From Aegilops tauschii subsp. strangulata (lineage: Eukaryota; Streptophyta; Magnoliopsida; Poales; Poaceae), in NCBI RefSeq assembly GCF_002575655.3, contig NC_053040.3:458476780-458540779 (forward strand): a stretch of 64,000 nucleotides of DNA. The letters run 5' to 3'. Positions within the stretch are counted from its first letter, which is position 1; every line of letters starts with the position of its first letter. The notes beneath the pieces are model-generated. The model was not told the origin of the DNA. It ran no database searches and worked only from the letters and a program-made list of their open reading frames with translations. The position numbers and the translations under genes are program-made. Positions 53,815 through 64,000 of this stretch are shown one piece after another.

Positions 53815-56800
53815 GGATAATCAAGCTACAGTAAAACTCTGCTAATGATGCCACGTCACCTCCGTTACTATTTCTAATCCTTCGTTAGTTCAAAACCGAT
53901 TCAAAAATCAATTCAAAATATAGCAAACAATAAAACTTTTCAAATGTCAAAACTAAAATGTTCTAAAAGTGACAAATAAATCGTAAGTAATTATGGTGGA
54001 GAAACCAAGCTTTGACAAAATGTTTAAAGGCTCTAAAACAATTAAAACAATAGTGAAAACAATTAAACAAATGCCTATTGAATTTATAAAATGCTAAAAC
54101 TATTTTATTATGGGTTAAGGATTAATCTCACAGTAGTTTGTTGATAAATACAAATTTAGGCACTAGTGGTAATTTTTGTAAAACAAGAAAATAAAAGAAA
54201 CTACAAATAAGAAAAAAAGAAAAGAAAAGGAAAAGAACCCACCCTCCCCGCTGGGCCTCGGCCCAGCTGGCCGTCGACCCACCCTAGCCGGCCCACTCCC
54301 CCTCCCCGGTCGGTTCTCTGTTCCCCCGACCCCGTCGCTACAGGAGGCTGGTCGCCGCCGAACCCCCTCGCCGGCGATGAACCCCGCGAGAGAATAAGGC
54401 TGCCACGCCCCGACTCCTCGATCCCCTCTCCAATCCCCCTGGCGTCCCCATCCATTTCCCTCGCGCCGCTTTCGCTCTCCAGATCCACCGCGCCACCGCA
54501 CCACCGCCATGACCGCCGACGCCGACGAGCTCTCCGCCGTCCCCGTCACCTAGGACCGTGCCAGGGCCTTCGCCGCCCTCCGCCTCGTCGCCTTCGACTA
54601 CGAGCCGAGCCGAGGAGCACCACTACGGCGCCCCTGACCCTACTTCCTCGTCGCCTCGCTGCCCCAACTCGTCGCCATCATCCCGTCTTCGTCCTCGGTG
54701 CCCGGAGCTACTCCTCGTCGATTCGCTGCGACCAAGTCGTCCCCGGCCTCGCCGTCCCCTACTCTGCGACCGTTGTGAGCCCCCGCACCTTTCCCCCTTA
54801 TACTCGCCGGCTCTTTCGTCCTCTAGGGCGTAGGTCCGCCATGACCGCAAGCTCCCTGCCTCCGGCCATGTCGCCGTCGTGGACAGCGCATGACCTGGGC
54901 CAAATCGAGCACACAAGTGTGCTCGTGGTGGTCCGTAGACGCCACCTAGCTGCTTCGCTTGCTCGAATTCGAGCCGCAGCACCACACCCGCGCACATCCG
55001 AGCTCCGGCCCCCGCTCTGCTTGTCGCCGCCGTTGCCACCAACCACCTCCGGCCAACCCGCGGCCCGCGCCTTGCCTCCCTCCCGTGTGCCTGCTGCTGC
55101 TACTGCCTCGCGCCAGGCCCAGTCCCCCTTCCACTGCCGACGACGTCTGCGTGCGCGCCTCGCCGCGCCCGCCGGAGACCGCCCTTGCCCGCACGCCTCC
55201 TCGCCCACGCTCACCCCCTACGCATGTGGCCGCGCCCCCAGTCGCCCGCCTCAGCCGGCGGCGCCCACCTCCGCCCGGGCCTGCTCGCGCCCCCTGTGCC
55301 GAGCCTTCCCACGGCCAACACCATGGCCGCCGGCGTCGTACTCTACGAGTACGTACGTACGGGCACAGCCACACCAGAGGCCGATTTGGGCCACTGGCAC
55401 ATGGGCCCGACCCCCCTTGTTAATTAGGGAGGCCCTAATTAGTTTAGCCCAAAACCCCCTAATTAAGCTAAGTAAACTTAGTCAAAAACCTGTTAATTAA
55501 AATGAGTCAATGACAATTGGGACCCACATACGCTGTTCACATTGGACTAGTCAAAATATTAACTGGGTCAACCCAGCCCCTGGCCCCACATGTTATACAG
55601 ATGCACACATTGCTGGGTACACTCCTGTGTACCCATAGCAATTTGTCTTTTTATTATTTCGAATTAAATTAAATGCAGAAATCCCAGGATTTGTTTAAAT
55701 CTTTGAAAAATCATAGAAAATAAACCGTAACTCGGATGAAAAAATTTTATACATGAAAGTTGCTCAGAACGACGAGACGAATCCGGATATGCAGCCCGTT
55801 CGTCCGCCACACATTCCTAGCATAGCAAACATGCAACTTTCCCCCTCCGGTCCGTTTGTCCGAAAACGGGAAACACCGGGAATACTTTCCCAGATGTTTC
55901 CTCCCTTCGCCAGTATCACCTACCACCGCGTTAGGGCACACCTAGCACCGCGTATTGCCCTATTATGCTTTGTGATGCTTTGATTGCTCTATTATTTATT
56001 GTGTTCCCCCTCCGTTACTTCTTTCCGGTAGACCCCGAGACCGCTGTCGATGCCCCTGTGATCGATTACATCGACGACGACCCCTTCTTCTTGCCAGAGC
56101 AACCAGGCAAGCCCCCCCCCCCCTTGATCACCAGATATCGCCTATTCTTCTCTATACTGCTTGCATTAGAGTAGTGTAGCATGTTACTGCTTTCCGTTAA
56201 TCCTATCCTGATGCATAGCCTGTCATTGTTGCTACAGTTGTTACCCTTACCTGCTATCCTACTGCTTAGTATAGGATGCTAGTGTTCCATCAGTGGCCCT
56301 ACACTCTTGTCCGTCTGCCATGCTATACTACTGGGCTGTGATCACTTCGGGAGGTGATCACGGGTATATACTATATACATTATATACATGACACATGTGG
56401 TGACTAAAGTCGGGTCGGCTCGTTGAGTACCCGCAAGTGATCCTGATGAGGGGGTTGAAAGGACAGGTGGCTCCACCCCGGTAGAGGTGGGCCTGGGTTC
56501 CTGACGGCCCCCGACTGTTACTTTGTGGCGGAGCGACAGGGCAGGTTGAGACCACCCAGGAGAGAGGTGGGCCTGGCCCTGGTCGGCGTTCGCGGATAAA
56601 TAACACGCTTAACGAGTTCTGGGTATTTGATCTGAGTCTGGCCATTTGGTCTATACGCACTAACCATCTACGCGGGAGTAGTTATGGGTATCCCGACGTC
56701 GTGGTATCAGCCGAAGCTCTTTTGACGTCAGCGACTGAGTGGCGCGCGCCGCATTGGACCGTAAGCTCGCGCTTGTATTAAGGGGGCTAGGTCTGCTTCC

Positions 56801-57844
56801 GGCCGCGTACGCAACGTGCAGGTGTGCATAGGGCGATGGACCCAGACCCCTGCGCGCATGGGGTTAGACCGGCGTGCTGACCTCTCTGTTGAGCCTAGGT
56901 GGGGCTGCGACGTGTTGATCTTACGAGGCCGGGCATGACCCAGAAAAGTGTGTCCGGCCAAATGGGATCGAGCGTGTTGGGTTATGTGGTGCACCCCTGC
57001 AGGGAAGTTTATCTATTCGAATAGCCGTGTCCCTCGGTAAAAGGACGACCCGGAGTTGTACCTTGACCTTATGACAGCTAGAACCGGATACTGAATAAAA
57101 TACACCCTTCCAAGTGCCAGATACAACCCGGTGATCGCTCTCTAACAGGGCGACGAGGAGGGGATCGCCGGGTAGGATTATGCTATGCGATGCTACTTGG
57201 AGGACTTCAATCTACTCTCTTCTACATGCTGCAAGATGGAGATGTCCAGAAGCGTAGTCTTCGACAGGACTAGCTATCCCCCTCTTATTCTGGCATTCTG
57301 CAGTTCAGTCCACTGATATGCCCCTTTACACATATACCCATGCATATGTAGTATAGCTCCTTGCTTGCGAGTACTTTGGATGAGTACTCACGGTTGCTTC
57401 TCTCCCTCTTTTCCCCCTTTCCTTTCTATCTGGTTGTCGCAACCAGATGCTGGAGCCCAGGAGCCAGACGCCACCATCGGCGACGACTCCTACGACACTG
57501 GAGGTGCCTACTACTACGTGCAGCCCGCTGACGACGATCAGGAGTAGTTAGGAGGATCCCAGGCAGGAGGCCTGCGCCTCGTTCGATCTGTATCCCAGTT
57601 TGTGCTAGCCTTCTTAAGGCAAACTTGTTTAACTTATGTCTGTACTCAGATATTGTTGCTTCCGCTGACTCGTCTGTGATCGAGCACTTGTATTCGAGCC
57701 CTCGAGGCCCCTGGCTTGTATTATGATGCTTGTATGACTTATTTTTGTTGTAGAGTTGTGTTGTGATATCTTCCCGTGAGTCCCTGACCTTGATCGTACA
57801 CATTTGCGTGCATGATTAGTGTACGGTCAAATCGGGGCGTCACA
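53815..57844 (+). mobile_element. TG..CA element B, 4030 bp, solo-LTR-like
   Basis: It starts TGTGACGCCC and ends GGGGCGTCACA, a 10-bp perfect inverted end, with a perfect 5-bp duplication TGTTG (53810-53814 and 57845-57849). It is the same family as 33474-37221, inverted relative to it. It contains coding-looking patches: around 56028-56120 (DPETAVDAPVIDYIDDDPFF then LPEQPGKPP), and 57444-57547 after a possible acceptor (PDAGAQEPDATIGDDSYDTG, ending in a stop). A gene-like leader with CACCGCCATGACC is at about 54505. There is no pol, PBS or second LTR. A solo LTR of a long-LTR retrotransposon is most likely; the family name is not assigned. Confidence 0.87.
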
Positions 57845-57849
57845 TGTTG

Positions 57850-58817
57850 TGTGCCTCCTAGCTACGGAAGTTGCTGGTTTAGATGAGGGGAAGGCGACGG
57901 CTCTTAGTACGACCAACTGTACAAGCAGTCGCGCTCGTATGACGCGTCTTCTTCTCTTATATTGACGCGATATGCAATTTGTTCCAAAGAGAAAATTATC
58001 TATTTCCCCCTCAATCACCCAAGTATGGTTTTATATCCTTCTAGAAGTATCTGGTCCTAAAAATCAATCAAGAATAAAAGGTTTCTCTAGTTTCGATAAA
58101 TATTCGTCTGTGAAGAGGCAAAACCCTCAGTTAAACCAAGCTAAATACCCTCGAAAAATAGTATATAAAATAGAGTCACCACTCTCCTAGGCCTATCTCG
58201 ATCTGGGAGGAAATTGAGAGTATAAGATAAGAAGATGGCGGCGGCATGCGCGGAGGGAGCCTTTCAGGTAGTTCTTGCCCTCCTCTCACGATGGGCAACC
58301 ATTGCCTTGAGTCATGGAGCATTGGAGGCATCCGGTGCTTCACATTGTCCCCTTCCCCCTAGATCAGCATCACTGACAAGCTCCATTTGCATTTAAGGAT
58401 ACTATTGGTTTTCAATCTATCATTTTAGTGTATTTGCCTTGAGTCATTCTTTCACCATAACAGTTAAGAATACCATGACTTCAAAAAACAGTCTTTTTAG
58501 TGAACCGCAAAAGGAGAGTTGAGAATATTATCAATGTTAGCACAACATGAAAAATCCTATTTCCCGCTCGTTTTGGGACATACTTAGTTTTTTAGGGGCG
58601 GGACATACTAACTACTTAGGTATTTTTGAGCGAAACTTACTACTTACTAAGTTTTTTTAGAAATCCCAACGCTTTATTACTCAAACTTCACAATGTTTGG
58701 GATACTTAGTAAATCATACAAAACACACACTCATTGCAGTGTTGTTTAGGTAATGGGCCGGCCCATGTATGCACACCTCTCGCCCCTTGTGGTGTTGTTT
58801 CCTGGTTTGGGGAAGGT
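57850..58817. other. Intergenic, nothing recognised
   Basis: No gene was supported. A loose repeat of ACTTACTAAGTTTTTTAG-type phrases lies at about 58570-58660. The last five bases (AAGGT) are the target duplication of the solo LTR. Confidence 0.4.
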
Positions 58818-60542
58818 TGTTGGGGAACGTAGTAATTTCAAACATTTCCTACGCACACGCAAGATCATGGTGATGCATAGCAACGAGAGGGGAGAGTGTT
58901 GTCCACGTACCCTCGTAGACCGACAGCGGAAGCGTTATCACAACGCGGTTGATGTAGTCGTACGTCTTCACGATCCGACCGATCAAGTACCGAACGCACG
59001 GCACCTCCGAGTTCTACACACGTTCAGCTCGATGACGTTCCTCGAACTCCGATCCAGCCGAGTGTTGAGGGAGAGTTTCGTCAGCACGACGGCGTGGTGA
59101 CGATGATGATGTTCCACCGACGCAGGGCTTCACCTAAGCTCCGCAACGGTATTATCGAGGTGTAATATGGTGGAGAGGGGCACCGCACACGGCTAAGAGA
59201 TCTCAAGGATCAATTGTTGTGTCTCTGGGGTGCCCCCCTGCCCCCGTATATAAAGGAGCAAGGGAGGAGGAGGCCGGCCCTAGGAGGGGGCGCACCAAGT
59301 GTGGAGTCCTACTAGGACTCCCTAGTCCTAGTAGGATTCCACCTCCCATATGGAATAGGAAAAGAGGAAGGGAAAAAGAGAAGGAAGGAAGGGGGCGCCC
59401 CCTTTCCCTAGTCCAATTCGGACCTGACAAAGGGGAGGGGTGCGGCCACCCTTGAGGCCCTTTTCCTTCTTTCCCGTATGGCCCAATAAGGCCCAATACG
59501 TATTCCCGTAACTCTCCGGTACTCCGAAAAATACCCGAATCACTCGGAACCTTTCCGAAGTCCGAATATAGTCGTCCAATATATCGATCTTTACGTCTCG
59601 ACCATTTCGAGACTCCTCGTCATGTCCCCGATCTCATCCGGGACTCCGAACTCCTTCGGTACATCAACATACATAAACTCATAATAAAACTGTCATCGTA
59701 ACTTTAAGCGTGCGGACCCTACGGGTTCGAGAACTATGTAGACATGACCGAGACACGTCTCCGGTCAATAACCAATAGCGGGACCTGGATGCCCATATTG
59801 GCTCCCACATATTCTACGAAGATCTTTATCGGTCAGACCGCATAACAACATACGTTGTTCCCTTTGTCACCGGTATGTTACTTGCCCGAGATTTGATCGT
59901 CGGTATCTCGATACCTAGTTCAATCTCGTTACCGGCAAGTCTCTTTACTCGTTCCGTAACACATCATCCCGCAACTAACTCATTAGTCACAATGCTTGCA
60001 AGGCTTATTGTGATGTGCATTACCGAGTGGGCCCAGAGATACCTCTCCGACAATTGGAGTGACAAATCCTAATCTCGAAATACGCCAACCCAACAAGTAC
60101 CTTTGGAGACACCTGTAGAGCACCTTTATAATCACCCATTTACGTTGTGACGTTTGGTAGCACACAAAGTGTTCCTCCGGTAAACGGGAGTTGCATAATC
60201 TCATAGTCATAGGAACATGTATAAGTCATGAAGAAAGCAATAGCAACATACTAAACGATCGGGTGCTAAGCTAACGGAATGGGTCAAGTCAATCACGTCA
60301 TTCTCCTAATGAGGTGATCTCGTTAATCAAATGACAACTCATGTCTATGGCTAGGAAACATAACCATCTTTGATTAACGAGCTAGTCAAGTAGAGGCATA
60401 CTAGTGACACTCTGTTTGTCTATGTATTCACACATGTATTATGTTTCCGGTTAATACAATTCTAGCATGAATAATAAACATTTATCATGATATAAGGAAA
60501 TAAATAATACTTTATTATTGCCTCTAGGGCATATTTCCTTCA
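58818..60542 (-). mobile_element. Solo LTR of the BARE/Angela/WIS superfamily
   Basis: The 1725-bp sequence begins TGTTGGGGAACGTAG and ends CTCTAGGGCATATTTCCTTCA on the plus strand, i.e. TGAAGGAAATATGCCC on its own strand. It has a perfect 5-bp duplication AAGGT (58813-58817 and 60543-60547). Length and layout match the Angela-type LTRs at 4922-6632 and 11939-13661 but with much divergence, so it is another subfamily or older. No internal sequence remains: intra-element recombination. Confidence 0.95.
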
Positions 60543-61355
60543 AAGGTTCCACCCGGTTTTGAGAAGGTTCCGACCATTTTCTTCTTCTTTTCATTTATGT
60601 GTTTTCTCTCCCATGTTATTGATTCGCAAAAAAAAGGTTATTAAGCTTTTCAGCTTTATTATTTTTTCTCTTTCGGTTTACTTTTGATTTCTTTCATTTT
60701 TTGCATTTCCATCTTCAATATTTTCTTTCTCCTTTTATATGTTTTAAATGAATGAACATTTTATAAAGTTTGTGAACATATTTCAAATTAGCAAACATAT
60801 TTCAAATTTGCGAATATTTTTTAAATTTGCATAAATTTTTAAAATTGTGACAATTTTCAAAGCCATGTTTTAGAAAAAAATGCCAATATGTTTTATTTCA
60901 AGAACATTTCCAAAATGCGTGAAGATTTTTGAAATTGTGAATTTTTTTTACAATTCATGAACAAATTTTAAAATTCATGAACATTTTGAAAATCTGTGTT
61001 TTTTCACAACCTTTTCAAAACTAACAAAAAACAGATAGCCGTTTTTTTCAGATGAGCCAGCAGCAAAGGAGCGAGCGAGTGGGAGCTTTGTGAGTCATGG
61101 GCCAATGCGCATTTTGGCGGCAAGTCGCCACTAAAGGTGCTCCTGTTGCAACACAATCAGATTCACTAATTGGGCCACACCATGAAATCCTAAATGATAC
61201 GTATTGAGCTGAGAAATGAGAAGGGCCACTGAACCGGATTAGCATGGAATGTGTATAACCAATTCCACTGTCAGCCTAGAAAAAACCAATTCCACTGTCA
61301 GCAAGACAGATTTAGGACATGATGTTGCGTTCTAATTAAAGATATGGCCTGGTCA
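60543..61355. repeat. AT-rich intergenic DNA with degenerate GAACATTTT / TTCATGAAC array
   Basis: From about 60740 to 61010 the phrases GTGAACATATTTCAAATT and ATTCATGAACATTTT.AAAATT recur at intervals of about 25-35 bases. There is no coding potential. This is a common type of degenerate subterminal repeat in Triticeae. The rest holds no recognised feature. Confidence 0.55.
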
Positions 61356-61780
61356 GAGCATCTATTGTCGGACTTAGCAAATCCGACCCATAAATGCCCG
61401 CGAACGCACCCAGTCAGTGACCGAACGTGTCTGTTTTGAGCCTCTATTTGTTCGTTCGTACATCCACATTTTTTATTTTCTATCTCATATGTCCGGTCAC
61501 TTGCATGTGATTGGTGAAGAGAAGAGAAAGAAAGAAAATAAAGAATAAACAAAGAGAAAAAGGTGGTCCCGGTGGGCCGCGTCCTCCGTGGCGGACTGAC
61601 CGGCCGCGTGCGCGAGCCTTCATATCCTCTCTACATTTATGCTCAATACTGAGAGTTCGCGGATAGCCCGGACGTATAAAAATGATATGAGAGTTCTGAT
61701 TCCACTCTCTTATTAGGTCACTAACCGGGCACTTCCGCGGACGTTTGAGGAGAATTTAAAATATCCGGATATAGATGCTC
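61356..61780. mobile_element. PIF/Harbinger-like MITE, 425 bp
   Basis: The ends are GAGCATCTATTGTCGGAC and the complement of GAGCATCTATATCCGGAT, flanked by TCA (61353-61355 and 61781-61783). The ends are those of the larger element at 18215-19238. No ORF. It lies about 320 bp upstream of the SABATH TATA box. Confidence 0.85.
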
Positions 61781-62174
61781 TCACACGCGCCATGGGGCGC
61801 AACCCGGTCATCGCATGCGCCATGAGCGCAACGCGGCCATCTAGCATGGCTTTCATCCGTTCTGTCCGCGGCTATTATGCAAACAACGCTCAAGTTGCAA
61901 TCACACAGACAGAACACGAGGGAAAAGGGGAGAGGCAGCCTACCCAAAACGGAATTAATTAGTACATGGGTGGACGAGCACTTACCGTATATGGAATAAG
62001 CCTCTGGTCCGAAAACCGACCGCGCGGCCAGGTTCGTGACCGTACACGCACGCATGCATGCAAACAATATTAATGCTCGAATTGCAACCACTCCTGCTCC
62101 TCCTCTATATATATATTCAACTGTCCTCTGATCGGGAGCAAAGCAGCGGCCAGGTTTACTGCTTAGTGGCAGTC
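61781..62174 (+). promoter_or_regulatory. Proximal promoter of the SABATH gene
   Basis: CTCTATATATATATTC at 62103-62118 is a strong TATA box 57-72 bp before the ATG at 62175. Two ACACGCGCCATG / GCATGCGCCATG copies lie at about 61785 and 61813. Known factor sites were not assigned. Confidence 0.65.
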
Positions 62175-63688
62175 ATGAAGATGGAGCATGACTTCCATAT
62201 GGCCGAAGGAGAAGACGACAACAGCTACGCCAAGAACTCAAGGCTTCAGGTCTCATACTGTATCTCTTCTCACGTACTATTATCTGCCGTCGCAGTCCTA
62301 ATTTGATTGCTGGATTCAGCTGCAATTGCTTATAAAGATTTCCCTTCCCGTTTATCTTAGGAAAATGCCTTGGTTGAGACTAAGCCGGCTCTCCGGGAGG
62401 CCGTGACACGAGCGTACGCGCCTCTCCTCCATCCAACAATGACCATTGTTGACCTGGGCTGCTCTTCAGGCGGGAACACGCTCCTCTTCGTCTCCAATGT
62501 GATCGAAGCGGTCAGTCACCATCTTGAGAAGATCGGTGGCCATCCCGCTGAGCTTCAGTTCTTTCTCAATGATTTACCAAGCAATGACTTCAACCGCGTC
62601 TTCCGATCGGTTCAACGGTTCAAGAACTCGATTGGTATGGGTCGTCACAAGGGAGAGGAGATACCTGCTTTCTTCATCACCGGGCTGCCGAGCTCCTACT
62701 ACACGAGGCTTCTGCCTCGCAGCAGTGTTCATCTCTTTCACTCGTCGTATTGCCTGCATTGGCGCTCTCGGGTACCACCACTAACAAACACACGGCTTAT
62801 TCATATTTTGATGCTAGAAAAAGGACTGCTTGCATTTTTTTTTACCTTTAATCATCTACATTGCTCCACTTAATAATACGCAAAAGTTGGTCAATAGATG
62901 GAGCCAAGTTGACAGCTAAAAATAATGTCTATTTACCTAAGAATTTCTAAAAAAAATGCTACATGTTATACGCAGCTTCCCGATGGATTAGAAGGCAAGA
63001 AAAGGCCGTATCTGAACGAAGGAAACATCGACATTGCGATGACTACCCCACCCTCTGTGGTGAAAATGTATCAAGAGCAGTTTCAGAAGGACATGCTGTT
63101 GTTCCTCCGGCTGCGATATGAAGAACTATTTGCAGGTGGACAGATGATGCTCACATTTCTAGGGAGGAAACATGGCGACGCCTACAACGGAGGTCTCTGC
63201 CGTTTACACGGTCTGCTCTCACGGTCCGTGCAATCTCTTGTTGACGAGGTACGCAAGGATATAGCATATCTGTGGTAATTAACTCAGGATTCGAATCTGT
63301 TGCTAAAGCATACTGGTAATGATGACAGGGCCTCGTGGAGAAAGAAAAGCTCGACTCCTTTAATCTACCTTTGTACGGCCCATCGATGGAAGAAGTCAAA
63401 GCAGTCGTCGAGCAAAGCCAGCAGTTTCGCATGAATCATATCAAGCTGTTCGAGACCAACTGGGATCCTTACGACGATTCGGAAGGCAATGATGTGCACG
63501 ACAGTGTCCAAAGTGGCATAAATGTCTCCAAGAGCTTGAGGGCAGTGATGGAGCCCCTGTTTGCAAGCCATTTCGGCGAATCCGTCCTCGACAAGCTCTT
63601 CAAGAAATTTGCATACAACGTTGAGGTGCACCTGGAGATGGAGAAGACCAAGTACTCCGTCATTACACTGTCGTTAACAAGGATTTGA
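62175..63688 (+). CDS. SABATH carboxyl methyltransferase (salicylate/benzoate/jasmonate type), 372 aa
   Basis: Four exons join in phase 0: 62175-62249, 62361-62771, 62976-63248 and 63329-63688; all introns GT-AG. Family role: transfer of a methyl group from S-adenosylmethionine to the carboxyl of small acids such as salicylate, benzoate or jasmonate. Seen: N-terminal HMAEG and SYAKNSRLQ (Gln25), SAM-binding VDLGCSSGGNTLLF (residues 55-68; relatives usually have SSGPNT), FLNDLPSNDFN (93-103), SSYCLHWRSR (Tyr155, His158, Trp159, the substrate-pocket positions), and EELFAGGQMMLTFLGR. His at 158 rather than Met suggests, by family knowledge, that it is not a strict salicylate enzyme. At position 10, where Clarkia SAMT has Lys, this protein has Ala. 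Length is full for the family. Start: ATG 62175; ATG 62181 is an alternative. Substrate not determinable here. Confidence 0.93.
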
Positions 63689-63746
63689 GGCATATGTGAT
63701 CGTTTCATGTTTGCTTGCAATTTATGTATTTACCAACTCCCTTGAA

Positions 63747-63752
63747 AATAAA
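63747..63752 (+). promoter_or_regulatory. Poly(A) signal of the SABATH gene
   Basis: AATAAA lies 59 bp after the stop codon in an AT-rich 3' UTR. Confidence 0.6.
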
Positions 63753-64000
63753 ATTATGTTTTATCTACATGATGCATCTACGTGGACACCCGGACATGTA
63801 CTTCCACAACTAAATATTTTCTTTTATTTTTGGATCCGTTTAAAGGTTTAAAGGTTTCTCCTAGATGTCCGAGCACCCCGTTGAGAGGAGGAGGCGGATG
63901 CCACAAATGATGATATACTTCTCTCCCACTTAGTTGGTGAGGTCACGGAGGTTGGATGGGGTGAAGCAAGACATGTGTCCAGTATTTGTGACTACACAAC
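63753..64000. other. 3' flank of the SABATH gene
   Basis: Nothing further was recognised before the window ends. Confidence 0.4.

Noticed and set aside
62370..62873. Single-exon reading of the methyltransferase
   Set aside because: It runs through the intron after 62771; the spliced four-exon model restores the full family sequence.

Overview
This window is a gene-poor, transposon-dense stretch of a grass nuclear genome, almost certainly from the Triticeae (wheat, Aegilops or barley group). The evidence is a BARE/Angela/WIS-type Copia element and a solo LTR of the same kind, Stowaway MITEs, PIF/Harbinger-like elements, LINE tails and introns with GT-AG borders. There is no prokaryotic gene organisation, no CRISPR array, and I recognised no tRNA or rRNA gene.

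Host genes: a 4-exon gene of unknown function (16403-17328, minus, 217 aa); two intronless PR-1/CAP-family secreted protein genes on the plus strand (27660-28193 and 51262-51903); an F-box gene broken by a frameshift and by a MITE in its coding sequence (43341-46067), whose 3' part is duplicated downstream (48890-50045); a complete 4-exon SABATH carboxyl methyltransferase gene (62175-63688, plus, 372 aa); and a triplicated coiled-coil-like exon (around 4561-4921 and 13662-13860, minus) split by a retrotransposon. A short fragment of a NAM-associated/Myb-like protein lies at about 40245-40480.

Layout: 0.3-1.2 kb Copia remnant; 2.1-3.7 kb degenerate array of a TTGCCATGGCAA motif; 4.9-13.7 kb complete Angela/BARE-type element (minus); 14.3-16.0 kb local tandem array; 16.4-17.3 kb unknown gene; 18.0-20.5 and 24.4-27.4 kb two copies of one non-coding block, the second leading into PR-1 gene 1. 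The blocks are separated by a second Copia remnant that carries two retroposon insertions. 29.4-38.1 kb is a second Copia element (minus) with 190-bp LTRs and a nested 3.7-kb TG..CA element. 38.6-42.9 kb holds three degenerate repeat domains. 43.3-50 kb is the F-box region, 51.3 kb PR-1 gene 2, 53.8-57.8 kb a second 4-kb TG..CA element in opposite orientation, 58.8-60.5 kb an Angela-type solo LTR, and 61.4-63.7 kb a MITE followed by the SABATH gene.

Many insertions were delimited to the base by target-site duplications. In several cases an uninterrupted reading frame or a paralogous empty site confirms the ends. The PR-1 proteins (defence-related, secreted, CAPE-like C-termini) and the SABATH enzyme (methylation of hormone-type carboxyl groups) could both belong to defence biology, but nothing in the sequence shows that they are linked functionally.
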